DNA of 64,000 bases from Lantana camara (taxonomy: Eukaryota; Streptophyta; Magnoliopsida; Lamiales; Verbenaceae): positions 97,565,001 to 97,629,000 of the forward strand of contig CM074861.1 in assembly GCA_037501455.1 (NCBI GenBank), given 5' to 3'. The notes below the pieces were generated by a model, which was not told where the DNA came from, made no database searches, and saw only the letters and a program-made list of their open reading frames with translations. The position numbers and the translations under genes are program-made. Of this stretch, positions 24,001 through 34,849 are shown piece by piece (position 1 is the first letter of the stretch; every line of letters starts with the position of its first letter).

Positions 24001-24415
24001 AGCCCGGAACACGATGAACACGCGAAACCCCGCGCGCGAAGGAGTCGCGCGCGCGGGCTTCGCGCACCACCCTCCCGCAACCGCGCGGGAGGCCCTCCCG
24101 CATGCCGTCCGCCCGTCGCCGCCCAGGCCTGGCCGGGACAGACCGGCCAGCCTCCCAGCTCCTCCCGCACGCCTGTGCGGGAGCCTCCCGGGCGCGCCTA
24201 GGCGCGCCCGCCCAGGGCGGCCGAGACTGGCCGCCCACCGCCTAGCAGGGCACGCGCGCGCGAGGCGCGCGGTATGCGCGCGCAGTGCGCGCACTCGCCT
24301 GGCCTTGGCCGGGCGCTGTGCGCGTCTGCCGTGCGCGTCCGCGCGCGCTTGCGTCGCTGTGCCCCGTTTCGCGCACGGGTCCCGTTTTCGTGATCCGGTC
24401 CCCTTTCGTGTTTCG
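24001..24415. other. extremely GC/CpG-rich block in the copia leader
   Basis: About 415 bp of CGCGCG-, GCGCGCGC- and CGGGAGGC-type sequence sits abruptly between AT-rich flanks in the untranslated leader. It is open in several frames on both strands, but this follows from its composition, and no protein family is recognisable. Many short self-complementary runs suggest strong RNA structure. Confidence 0.7.
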
Positions 24416-25528
24416 TGCAATCCAGTCCCAATTTTTATTTTAATTTTAAAATTTTATTTTTGAATATTTATTTTAATTTTTGAATAAAAACTTAAAATTG
24501 GGATTTTTAAGAAATTGAAACGGTTTATATTTTGGGAAAATACATCTTGATAAAATTATTAATTTTCAGAAATTAATTTGAATTTTATTTGTTTTGGTAA
24601 TTTGGGATTTATTGAAAACTTTTATAAATAAGACTCGCATCAAGTCGTGTTTTAAGCTATTAGAGCTTAAAGCGAGAATTTTAATTTATTGGTTAAATTT
24701 AAATTCTTGCAAAAGAATGTTAGGTGATCATGGGTTTAGATCTATGTATGGTTTTAATTTATGCACATGGATGGTTTAAATTGGGGTTGGAGCCCTATTG
24801 TTGCGTTTTTTCAATTGAGGTTGGAGCCTCACTTATGTGCGTACTGTTATGTGATTTATTATGTGGCTTTCCATATTACTGTTTTTGAGGCCGGGGTATG
24901 CCCCGTGTAATTGTCTAAGGCCAATATGAAGATTGAGCCTTATTACTTTATGTCTTTTTTCTTTTTATTGTAATTTGAGAGTAGAGATAGGTGGTGAGGT
25001 TTTATTTTCATTTTGGAGACAATGCACCCATGGAGTAAGATGGACCACATTCAAGTAACAAGGAGGCCATAAGTGAAGACCCCTCAAAATGTTAGGGAGG
25101 GGAATCTCAATTGTTAAATGTAATAGAGATAGGGCTCGTATTTTGTTACCGCTTTCCCTTATGTGATTTGAACTGTTTATGTGGCATGTATGTTAGAACT
25201 TGTGATTGTGGAGTGGCTCCCACATATCACGCATAAGATAGGTAGAACCCATGATCATTACATGTTAGTATCATGCTAGGACATGTTATCTGTTTATGTG
25301 CTTGTTTGAAATGCATTTAAGTGTACTTGCATTAATCAAGACTAATAAAATTGGATAACATATATGTTGGTGAGGTCGAACCGGACAACTCTCCGGTTGA
25401 TTCGAAAATTCCCATTAAATATTAAGCTAATTTCGAACAAATAGGTGTTTAATTCGAGATGCAAATTTTGAATTAAATTCCTAGCATTCCATCAATAGGT
25501 TTTAAGTTTAGTAAGTAAAGCTAGTTAT

Positions 25529-25849
25529 TGTCCGCGAGTCGTGGGATAGCTAGTGGAGCTTATTAGTTCTTAGTTACCTAATTAATCATTTCAAATGATC
25601 AATATTTCGTGGTCAATTTTAGCAAGGGCGATGTCCGCGAGTCGTGGGTCGTTCGAACTAAGTTTTGGTCATGATCTTATGATTGATGGGTCTAGCTTAA
25701 CGCCTAAGTAAATATGGATGTCGCACGAGTCGTGGGTCCATATTGAAAGATAGGTGATGCAAAAACAATTACTAAGAGTTCTAAAGGTGTTAGAATTGGT
25801 AAGTTGTACCTACCTAGGGTTCTTACTTAGAATGTCCGCGAGTCGTGGG
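25529..25849 (+). repeat. four-copy TGTCCGCGAGTCGTGGG motif upstream of copia gag
   Basis: Copies at 25529-25545, 25632-25648, 25719-25736 (variant TGTCGCACGAGTCGTGGG) and 25833-25849, spaced 87-114 bp, ending about 200 bp before the gag ATG. The sequence between copies is unrelated, so these are dispersed direct repeats, not a simple tandem. Confidence 0.85.
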
Positions 25850-26055
25850 TTCGAGGTAAAATGCCTGGGATCTTAGTACCCATTGGGAAACGTGTTCCTC
25901 TTAGATCTTTGGGAATTCTAGATCTTTGAAAAACAGTGGGAGCTACAATAGATTAAAGACCTTATCTTTTGTATATCGTTATAATTCAGCATGCTCACTA
26001 GTTCTCTGTTTTACCATTTAGGTCGTAGATTCTGTGATTCTCTACGTGTTTTGAA

Positions 26056-29000
26056 ATGGCAACCAAAAACCCTCTTGTATCGATCCTCGAGTCAAACAAG
26101 TTGACTGGTCCCAACTATTCTGATTGGCTCAGGAATCTAAAGATCATTTTAGATTCTGAGAAGAGAACTTATGTTCTCTTCGAAGGGGAGCCTAGTCCCG
26201 AAGGGGAGGCTCCCACTCGGGCCGAGCGGGATGCGATTCAGAAGTGGAAGGATGATAATCTCCAAGCCCGTTGCCTTATGTTGGCTAACATGTCTCCGGA
26301 CTTGCAAAGACAACATGAGGCCATGAAATTTGCTTGGGAGATTTACGACCACTTAGAGCAACTTTACCGCCCTCATGAACGTGTTACAAGGTATAACACT
26401 TCAAAGGAATTGTTCCACTTAAGAATGAGGGAAGGTTCAAGTGTCCATGAATATGGACTCAAGTTTCTTGCCCTTACTGAGAAACTTGCTTCCATGGACA
26501 TGCCGCTGAAAGATGAGCTTTCAGTGGATTTGTTGCTAGCTTCGCTCCCACCATCATTCAACCCATTTGTCCTTAACTTCAACATGAATCATGCTGGTGC
26601 TACTGTAGCTGAGCTGATTAGTCAGCTTGTGACTGCTGAAAGCACAATCAAGAAGGACAATAAGGTTTTGATGGTGAATGCTCCATCTTCCTCTTCTGGG
26701 CCTTCTAAAGGTAAGGGCAAGAAAGCCCAAAAGAAGAAGAAGAAACCCCTTAGGCCCACTGGTGGCATTTCGAAGGGGAAGGCCCAAAAGAAGAAGCGTG
26801 ATCAGAAAGAGGATGTTTGCTTCCATTGTGGCAAAGCGGGACATTGGAGGAGAAACTGCCCAGAGTACAAGGCTACTCTAAAGAAAGGTATCTTTCTCGT
26901 TGAAGTAAATCTTTCTATTAATTCTAGTTCTTGGGTACTTGATACCGGTTGTGGAACTCATATCTGTAATGATGTACAGATGCTAAGTGATGTTCAACAA
27001 TTAAAAGAAGGAGAATGTGTCTTGAAGATCGGCGATGGCTCAAACGTTGAAGCTCGAGCTTTAGGCACAATTAGATTAGATTTAGGTAGTTTTGAGTTAG
27101 TATTAAATAAAGTCCTTTTTGTACCGAGCATTATTCGTAATATAATTTCAGTTCCAATATTAGATTGTGAAGGTTATGAAACTTATATTAAGAATGGTAA
27201 ATATTTTATCAAACGGAACAACTCTTCCGTTCATATCGGTACTCTAAGTAATGGACTTTACCTAACTCAAAATATCAATATTATGAATATACAACGAGAA
27301 ACAAAGCGTAAGAGAGATGACAAAGTTTCAGCTCCCTTATGGCACGCTAGATTAGGACACATTTCCAAGAACAGAATTAGCAAGATAAACACTTTAGGAT
27401 CATTCTCTGAAAATGATCTCAAAGAGTTGACTTCTTGCGAATCCTGTCTCAAAGGAAAAATGTCCAAAGTCCCTTTTAAAGGAACTGTGGAACGTGCCAC
27501 TGAGGTTTTGGATTTGATCCATACTGATGTTTGTGGACCGCTTAGTGTAAGCACTAGAAACAATCATCAGTACTTCATAACCTTTACTGATGACTTTAGT
27601 CGGTATGGTTATGTATACTTAATGAAGTATAAATCTGAAGCTTTTGAGAAATTCTTAGAATTTCAAAAGGAGGTTGAGAACCAAACTGGTCACAAGATAA
27701 AAGCACTTCGATCTGATCGAGGAGGCGAATATCTTAGTGAAGAATTCCTTAATCATCTCAAAGATAATGGGATTATCTCTCAGTGGACTCCTCCGGGAAC
27801 TCCTCAACTTAATGGAGTTTCTGAGAGAAGGAATCGAACCCTACTTGATATGGTTCGTTCCATGATGAGTTTCACTGACTTACCACCTTCTTTCTGGGGT
27901 TATGCCCTAGAAAGTGCAGCAAAGATTTTGAATCTCGTTCCCTCTAAGTCAGTCCCTAAAACGCCCTATGAAATGTGGCATGGTAAAATCCCTAGTTATT
28001 CTTACTTAAGAATTTGGGGTTGTCCTGCTTACGTGAAGAGGACAGTGGGAGATAAGTTAGAATCTCGTTCTAACTTATGCTACTTTGTAGGTTATCCTAA
28101 GGAATCCATAGGATACTATTTCTATGATCAATCTGAGCAAAAGGTGTTTGTTTCCAGAAATGCTACTTTTCTGGAGGAACCGTTCCTTAAAGAAAAACAA
28201 GGCAAGATCATAGAATTAGAAGAAGTACAAAGTGACCCCATACCACCCACTGAAGAAACGTCCCACTCTGATCAACCACAACCAATCACGAATTTCGATA
28301 CACATGAAAATCCTCCTCTAAGGCGTTCTGAACGCACTCCTAGACAGCCGGAGAGATGGTATGGATTCTTCCATGAAATCTCTCAAAAGGATAATGATCC
28401 TTCAACATATGAGGAGGCACTTTCAGATTCTGACTCTGAACAGTGGATAGAAGCCATGAAATCCGAAATGGATTCCATGAACTCCAACCAAGTTTGGACC
28501 TTGGTAGATTTGCCTGATGGGGTCAAACCCATAGGTTGCAAATGGATCTTTAAGAGAAAGCTTGGAGTTGATGGAAGCATTGTAGCCTACAAAGCAAGAC
28601 TGGTTGCAAAAGGATTCACTCAAAGACCCGGCGTGGACTTTGACGAAACCTTTTCGCCAGTTGCAATGCAAAAGTCCATTCGAATCATGCTTGCCATTGC
28701 TGCATATTATGACTATGAGATATGGCAAATGGATGTGAAAACTGCCTTTCTCAATGGTGACATTGACAAAGACATTTATATGGAACAACCCATAGGTTTC
28801 ACATTCAGTGGGAGTGAGCAAAAGGTTTGCAAACTCCAAAGATCAATCTATGGATTGAAACAGGCTTCTAGAAATTGGAACATTCGATTTGATGAATCGG
28901 TCAAAGCGTTTGGCTTCATCCAAATTTCGAATGAATCATGTGTGTATAGAAAGGAATTGGAGACCTCAGTGCAATTCTTAGTACTTTATGTTGATGTCAT

Positions 29001-29976
29001 CCTTCTTATTGGGAATTCGAAGGATGACATGAAAGTGACTAAGTTATGGTTATCGAACCAATTCGAGATGAAAGATCTTGGTGATGCGTCCTATATCCTT
29101 GGAATTAAAATCTATAGAGATAGATCTAGAAGGTTAATAGGACTATCACAGTCGATGTACATTGACAAAGTATTGAAGAGATTCAATATGGAGTCAGCAA
29201 ATGTTAAGAACCTTCCTATGAGTGTAGGAACATGTCTTTCAAAGAAGATGTGTCCTAAGACTAACCTTGAGAAGGAGAGAATGACTCATACACCTTATGC
29301 ATCAGCAATAGGTAGCATAATGTATGCAATGTTATGTACTCGACCGGATGTGGCTTATGCACTTAGTGTAACAAGTCGTTTCCAATCTGACCCTGGAGAT
29401 GGTCACTGGGCTGCCGTGAAGAATATTCTTAAGTACTTGAAAAGTACTAAAGATTTATTCTTAGTTTACGGAGGTCAGAAAGATCTTACTGTCGAAGGAT
29501 ACTGCGATGCAAGCTTTGCATCTGACTTAGATGATTTTAAGTCAATGTCAGGATACATTTTCTGCCTAAACGGCGGAGCAGTGAGTTGGAAGAGTTCCAA
29601 GCAAACTACCACTGCTGATTCGACCACTGAGGCCGAATACTTAGCTGCAAATGATGCAGCTAAGGAAGGTGTTTGGATTAGAAACTTCATTCAAGAATTG
29701 AATGTTGTTCCTAGCATGAAAGACCCCGTTACTGTGTTTTGTGACAACACTGGGGCGGTTGCTCAAGCAAGAGAACCAAGATCTCACCAACGGACCAAGC
29801 ACATTATGAGGAAGTATCACCTAATCCGTGATATTATCAAAAGAGGAGATGTGCTAATTGAGAGGGTCACATCAGCAGAGAACGTGGCAGATCCACTTAC
29901 TAAACCCCTTAGTCGAGAAGCTTTCCAAGGTCATCTTCAGAAGATGGGACTTAGAGTAGCTTTAGAATGGCTTTGA
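26056..29976 (+). CDS. Ty1/copia gag-pol polyprotein, RT catalytic Asp replaced
   Basis: One frame of 1306 aa. Order: gag (UBN2-like, about 1-230), CCHC knuckle CFHCGKAGHWRRNC (from 255), aspartic protease WVLDTGCGTH (near 296), GAG pre-integrase, integrase (HTDVCGP near 490, DRGGEY near 555, E of NGVSERRNR near 590), reverse transcriptase (from about 829, FLNGD intact) and RNase H (CDASFA near 1150, TEAEY, CDNTGA). Integrase-before-RT order defines Ty1/copia. The RT box reads LYVDVILLIGN: the second Asp of YVDD is Val at residue 981 (GTC at 28996). RT activity should therefore be lost although every other frame and catalytic residue looks intact. The lineage within copia was not decided. Confidence 0.95.
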   Translation: MATKNPLVSILESNKLTGPNYSDWLRNLKIILDSEKRTYVLFEGEPSPEGEAPTRAERDAIQKWKDDNLQARCLMLANMSPDLQRQHEAMKFAWEIYDHLEQLYRPHERVTRYNTSKELFHLRMREGSSVHEYGLKFLALTEKLASMDMPLKDELSVDLLLASLPPSFNPFVLNFNMNHAGATVAELISQLVTAESTIKKDNKVLMVNAPSSSSGPSKGKGKKAQKKKKKPLRPTGGISKGKAQKKKRDQKEDVCFHCGKAGHWRRNCPEYKATLKKGIFLVEVNLSINSSSWVLDTGCGTHICNDVQMLSDVQQLKEGECVLKIGDGSNVEARALGTIRLDLGSFELVLNKVLFVPSIIRNIISVPILDCEGYETYIKNGKYFIKRNNSSVHIGTLSNGLYLTQNINIMNIQRETKRKRDDKVSAPLWHARLGHISKNRISKINTLGSFSENDLKELTSCESCLKGKMSKVPFKGTVERATEVLDLIHTDVCGPLSVSTRNNHQYFITFTDDFSRYGYVYLMKYKSEAFEKFLEFQKEVENQTGHKIKALRSDRGGEYLSEEFLNHLKDNGIISQWTPPGTPQLNGVSERRNRTLLDMVRSMMSFTDLPPSFWGYALESAAKILNLVPSKSVPKTPYEMWHGKIPSYSYLRIWGCPAYVKRTVGDKLESRSNLCYFVGYPKESIGYYFYDQSEQKVFVSRNATFLEEPFLKEKQGKIIELEEVQSDPIPPTEETSHSDQPQPITNFDTHENPPLRRSERTPRQPERWYGFFHEISQKDNDPSTYEEALSDSDSEQWIEAMKSEMDSMNSNQVWTLVDLPDGVKPIGCKWIFKRKLGVDGSIVAYKARLVAKGFTQRPGVDFDETFSPVAMQKSIRIMLAIAAYYDYEIWQMDVKTAFLNGDIDKDIYMEQPIGFTFSGSEQKVCKLQRSIYGLKQASRNWNIRFDESVKAFGFIQISNESCVYRKELETSVQFLVLYVDVILLIGNSKDDMKVTKLWLSNQFEMKDLGDASYILGIKIYRDRSRRLIGLSQSMYIDKVLKRFNMESANVKNLPMSVGTCLSKKMCPKTNLEKERMTHTPYASAIGSIMYAMLCTRPDVAYALSVTSRFQSDPGDGHWAAVKNILKYLKSTKDLFLVYGGQKDLTVEGYCDASFASDLDDFKSMSGYIFCLNGGAVSWKSSKQTTTADSTTEAEYLAANDAAKEGVWIRNFIQELNVVPSMKDPVTVFCDNTGAVAQAREPRSHQRTKHIMRKYHLIRDIIKRGDVLIERVTSAENVADPLTKPLSREAFQGHLQKMGLRVALEWL

Positions 29977-29981
29977 CGGGC

Positions 29982-29992
29982 AAGTGGGAGAT
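29982..29992 (+). other. copia polypurine tract
   Basis: AAGTGGGAGAT directly abuts the 3' LTR. It is the site for plus-strand priming. Confidence 0.88.
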
Positions 29993-31948
29993 TGTTAGGA
30001 ATAGTGCCCTAGAAAGCCGATTGTATATCCGCTTTGTGCTTTTCCTTATTGTAATCACAGACAATCTTTGAATAAAATAACGAATTGAGGCAACACTTCT
30101 TTATATGCTCTTGTTTGGTATGCGTTTACTTTAGCTGTGCATGTATGAGAACTCCCCTAATCCTGATGACTTTAGGACTCTACCATTTAGGTGAAATGGT
30201 TCATGAAACGAGCCCTATATCACATAAGTCATGATTAGTAAAATACTCCAAGCCGATGAGTCCTACAGACAGTGGGAGTGTCAACCTGACTCCTCTAAGG
30301 CTTGCTTGTGGGATCACGCCCTTAAGAAGGACCACCTTGTTTCATGGAGGTGCAAAGTGTATAGTTGATACGTGCGTGATACATGAGGGTGCTTACTTTA
30401 ATAAGTAAGTTCACTGAGGTGCCCCGTGTGAGAACATTCCTAAATGGGAAAGGAAGTTTCTATTTCAGGAAATGGAAACTTCCAGATTAGGAAATATCTC
30501 ACGAGTCATTGATGTGATTAATTGATCCTTAGACTTGAGGTTCCTTCTCACTTTATGAGTTAACTCTGTAGTCTTAGGTATAAGCTTTAAAGGGTGTCAC
30601 CTTAGACAACTGATTCAAGGCTTATGCTGGGGCTGCACAAGTGATTCATGAAAGTGAATGAGAATCAAGAAAGGACCTACACTTGCATTTGCAAGGTGAT
30701 CTCTTATTGTGTAAGTCATTCATATGCCATATGGAGTCCTTGGCCAAGGCAGTAGATCAAGACATCAAGAAAAGGGTTTCTTGGATTGAGATCAAATGGA
30801 TATGAAATGCACTTAGCTTTAAGACCGGATTATTAGGGTTCTGATTATTCCCTTGCCCTAAATCTTGGTTGAGAGATAGTAAGTAGGAGGATTGTATCTC
30901 ACATGAATCAATGACTTAAAGGTTCTGTCGAATCCGAACATTCCAATTCAGCTAGGGGTTAAACACCTGTTGCTAGACTATGGTCGTTTAATCTGTGGAC
31001 TGATTAATTAATTAGTGAATAAATTAATTAGGGTCACTGCTAATTGAATTGAGAACCTAGAGGGTCACACACAACAACTTGGTTACATGAGTTGAGGCTT
31101 GAAAATGATTAAACGAGTTAATCGGGCCGAGAGGGTTCCACACGTGTGAAATCACACGTGTGGCTCACGTGAGTGACACGTGTCACTATGACACGTGTCA
31201 CACACGTGTATATATATATATTATATATATATATATATATTAAATAATTAATTAGTTAATTATTTAATAGACTTTGGTTTAATTTTGAATTAAAAAGAAA
31301 GTCTAATTTTGGAGAAAATAATCTAGTTAATTAATTATGAATTAATTAATTAGATAAAAATAAGTTATTTATTTTATAATAAATAAAGTATAAAATTATC
31401 CAAAAATAGTTTGGATATTTTTAGCTCTCTTCAAAGTTGACTAGAATTAGAATTCAAAGTCAAAGTTGGAAAATACTTGATCATCAAGTAATAGGAGAGA
31501 GAGGGACCAAATCCTAGTCCAATAAGGACTAGTTTCGGCCGCCCCTCCCCTTCCTATATATAGGGGAGCTCATGCTCCCCTTTAGAGCTAATTGACAATT
31601 CTTGGTTCATGTGTTGAACACCTTCCTTTCTCCAAGATTAAATTAAACCCTAGGTTAAGCCTAAACACTAACTAGAGAACTAGCATCCTTACTAGTTAGA
31701 TTGTGATCAAGTTGGTGGACTTTCTCTAGAGACTTCAAGTTAGAAGTTTGAAGATTCGAGCTTTACCAAGGAGAGGGGATCAAGCCGCGTGAAGAGCGTT
31801 CTTGGGTGGCTTGAAACGCTTCAAGAAAGAATAAAAGAAAAGTAAGTTTTCTATCTTTACGAATTTGGTTACACGATTGCGAGTTCAAGGTCCTTTTGTT
31901 GGGAAAAATTTTTAAATTCCGCTGCTTTCTGATTCGTGTTTTCCAACA
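29993..31948 (+). repeat. copia 3' LTR
   Basis: 1956 bp. Differences seen against the 5' LTR are G/A near 30598 (against 22387), T/C in CGGCCGCCC(C/T)TCCCC near 31544, and four extra bases in the (TA)n tract near 31235. Confidence 0.95.
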
Positions 31949-33672
31949 GAAGGCCCCAAAACATCTTAATTAAATTAGGTCCTTAACGAACAAATATTGG
32001 ACAATAGAGTCCAAGAATAATTGAATAAATTCTAAGGTACACGTAATTAAAATAACTTCACGTTGACACTTAGGCATGCAACGTCACATAAATCACGAAA
32101 TTACTGAATTAAACTCTCACGTGACCTCGTACCTGGCTTGCCGGAAAACTGGGGTGTTACAACCTGTCAGCATCCCTCGTTGTTCCGCTTTTCGTTTTCT
32201 CGTGTCTCATTGCTTGTTTGATCTTTCCCTACCCCTTTTGATGATTCCTAAGCTTTGTTAATATGCATTAGGATGTGTTATGATTGTTATATGAAGTTTA
32301 TGACTTGAATTGATATGGAATATGAAAGATATGAACGAATGAACTTGATATCTCCGTGTATTGAATGTATTTGAACGAATTACTCAATTAGGTGGCTTCA
32401 TGACATGATTTTTACTTCTTGTGCATCTCATATCATGTACATAGCATTGTCGTGCGTCATATATGGTCATTTTGAGTCTCACTTCACTTTTCTTGCATAG
32501 ATTTTGGTCCGAACGGAGACGAAGCCGATCCTTGAGGCTCTTGCACCGTTTCCTTTTGCTTCTAAGGTGGGTTTCTCTTCTATTAGTTAAACGATCCGAT
32601 ATATTTCCAATGTGTAACGTTTTAAGCCAAACTATTATATGTATATATCGAGTCTTTTGAAGAGTCAATGATTTTGAACATTAAAGCCCTTTTCTTTATT
32701 AAATACCCTACCTATTGTTTTGGCGAGACATGATTGATTGCACTGAATGGGGGCCCTGGGACTTAGTGCACGTGGCTAACCGGGGAAGCAAGGGTTGACG
32801 GGGATCCCATGCACTAGTTCCACCAAACTACGACGATATCGGCCCTCGCTAGGAGGTTAGCGAGGAATGGGAACCGGGCTTTTGGGGATTTATGTACCCC
32901 ACTAGCCACAATGATTGAGGTGGCCAGGCCTTGCAAACCCGTTCACCACCATGAGGAAAAAGGTGTTGACTTGAATGACTATGAATGATCGAATGATTAT
33001 GATTGATCGATTGATTATGCACGAAAGATTGTATGTGTGATAACCTAATGAACACTTTACTGATTACACAAGGTGGAGGTTGGAGACTTAGCCTTCTCGC
33101 CGAGCTCACATATAACCTATTGAATGAATACGGTTGTTATAATCCCGTTTGATGATTTTCTTGTTTTACCCACTTGGGAAATATTCTAAAACCTCTTTCA
33201 GGATTATAACTTGCATGAACGTGTTTTAATTCCGCATTATTTATATGTTATGCCCCGCTTTTATACCCACCAGTCCCTTTTGGACTGAACCCGTTTGATT
33301 TTCAGTTTGTGCAGGTTTTGGGCTTTGCTAGGTGGGAATCCGAGTTGTTGGGTCTTGTATTTGAGTCTAGCATTTCTTTTGTTCTTCTACACTCATCTCA
33401 TTTTGTATTATGAATATTGATTATGTATATGATGGGCGTACATGATAGATTAAGTCGTAATGGCAATTTTGAATACTTGAACTCTTGTATTTATTTTGGA
33501 GCTTGAAGGCTCATGGTATATATGATATTGACGTTTAGCTTCCGCTTATTACATTGCTCTGTTTCATTGCATTTTGGTATTGATTGGTTTAAGGGTTAGC
33601 TCCCATCTAGCATATGCGGATCGGGTCTTAGTGCGGGGGATGTGGTACCTTGCGCTCGGGTGCTACAGATTA

Positions 33673-34200
33673 ATATTGTACATGAGGTGAATTTCGTTTT
33701 GTAATATCAAATAAAACTAAAAGGAAATAGAGAATTAAGAAAACTATTTGAAAAAATAATAATAATAACTAAAATGTCATCCACCTCTTCAAAACAGCCT
33801 TTTCTTCTTTTATAATTGAGTCTCACGCCATTCAGCAGTTAGGCAAATAAGCAACTTTTACTTTTCATCAAGGATTTACATTCTACCTTCCAATTAGGGT
33901 TTGTTGGGAGTTGAGAGAAAAATAAGAGAAATTATCCCAATTATTTGAATTTGAATCCCACTTATCCCTCAAGAATTTCATCATCTCCAAAACATGGTTG
34001 GACCAGATAAAACCACATGAATTCATCTGGATTTATCCGAAATCGGACCCGATTTAATCGGACCCGACTACTTTCCTGGTACCCTAAGCGTTCCTGCTAT
34101 TGCATACCTTCCGGTTGAAAGGTAAATATCTTCTTCCTACTATCGATTGGGCCTTTATGAACTGGGTCATGATCGCTTTTATGGCACATCAATAATCAAT
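33673..34200. other. AT-rich intergenic DNA, no gene recognised
   Basis: Right flank of the LTR nest. There are short runs such as (AAT)n at about 33756-33770 and TGGGCC near 34148. No coding frame or mobile-element ends are visible. Confidence 0.45.
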
Positions 34201-34210
34201 ATTGCATATG

Positions 34211-34842
34211 AGTAGGGTTGTCAACGGGTCGGATTCGGGCCGGGTCAGGGGATTCCGGATCCGAATCCGACAAGAGGATCCGACAACGAATCCTATAGGA
34301 TTCGGATTCATTTGTTTTGAATCCATGCATAATCGGATCGGACTATATTCGATTAAAGATCCGACCCGATTAACAATAAAATTTAATTTTTTTTATTTAA
34401 CAAATTTAATATAAAGAATAAATATAATTACATAATATTAATAAATAATAATTATTTAATGGATTATTTGATGATTTTATTTATATTTGTTTAAAATAAG
34501 TTAATTTAAACTTATTAATAAAGGAAAATATATACTTTTAGAGTAAATAATTCAAATTTTATTGTTGTTTAAAGTGATAATTATGTGAAAATTATAATTT
34601 TAGTCATTTTACTTAATATTATGTACTAGTAAAAAATTTATTTTAATTAAATATTATATATATAATCGGATTCGGATTCTAAACGGATCGGATTCGTTAA
34701 TTCCATATTCGCTCCATTTATTTCGGATAACGAATATTTATAATCGGATATGATCCATCGGACATTTTTATCGGACGAATATGCTAAAATTCGGATCGGA
34801 TTCGAACCGGATTCGGATTATCAGGATGCCCATTGGGCCTAA
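34211..34842. mobile_element. probable non-autonomous hAT-like element with CGGATTCGGATT ends
   Basis: The left part (TAGGGTTGTCAACGGGTCGG, then repeated 'ggatccgaatccgac') is mirrored at the right by 'cggatcggattcgaaccggattcggattatc' in inverse orientation, with an AT-rich centre. The start TAGGGTTGTCAACGG is common for plant hAT-type MITEs (family knowledge). A clean 8 bp duplication was not found, so the ends are approximate. Confidence 0.5.
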
Positions 34843-34849
34843 CCCAACC

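Larger units (their letters stand above)
21782..31948 (+). mobile_element. complete Ty1/copia LTR retrotransposon (10.2 kb)
   Basis: Two LTRs (21782-23733 and 29993-31948) start TGTTAGGAAT and end TTCCAACA. The 5 bp target duplication GAAGG is perfect (21777-21781, 31949-31953). The PBS for initiator-Met tRNA (TGGTATCAGAGCC) lies at 23736-23748, the polypurine tract AAGTGGGAGAT at 29982-29992, and a single uninterrupted gag-pol frame between them. By eye the LTRs differ by two substitutions and a 4 bp (TA)n length change over about 1.95 kb, so the insertion is very recent. It interrupts LTR 'X'. Confidence 0.95.
14883..32161 (-). mobile_element. solo LTR 'X' (Tekay-related, minus orientation), split by two later insertions
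   Basis: It begins TGTAGCGCCCCAAACGG and ends GGGGTGTTACA, i.e. a minus-strand LTR starting TGTAACACCCC. Its own sequence is 14883-17895, 21595-21781 and 31954-32161, about 3.4 kb. Flanking pentamers are TCCTG (14878-14882) and ACCTG (32162-32166), one mismatch, compatible with an ageing target duplication. It sits inside LTR 'Z' and in turn holds LTR 'Y' and the copia element. GGTAAC...GTTACC palindromes occur at 17338-17464. Confidence 0.65.
13731..33667 (+). mobile_element. solo LTR 'Z' of a Tekay-related gypsy family, split by nested insertions
   Basis: The outermost insertion of the nest. It starts TGTAACGCCCCGACTC and ends GGTGCTACA. A perfect 5 bp duplication, GATTA, lies at 13726-13730 and 33668-33672. 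Its own sequence is 13731-14882 plus 32162-33667 (about 2.65 kb); everything between is later insertion. The termini match those of the intact Tekay-type element at 52125-62088 (read on its own strand), and the length is nearly the same (2.63 kb). There is no internal region, so it is a solo LTR. A cluster of ATCCAC-N4-GTGGAT palindromes lies at 14760-14879, immediately left of the breakpoint. Confidence 0.75.

Noticed and set aside
24001..24415. CRISPR-like or tandem-repeat array
   Set aside because: The repeats are irregular CG-rich runs without a constant unit and spacer, and the genome is a plant nucleus.
23926..24463. Open frames of 105-164 codons on both strands in the GC-rich block
   Set aside because: GC-rich sequence lacks stop codons by composition. 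The translations are Arg/Ala/Gly/Pro-rich, overlap each other on both strands and match no family. The block is copia leader.
26149..29690. Antisense frames across the copia gag-pol
   Set aside because: They are shadows of the real 1306-codon frame.
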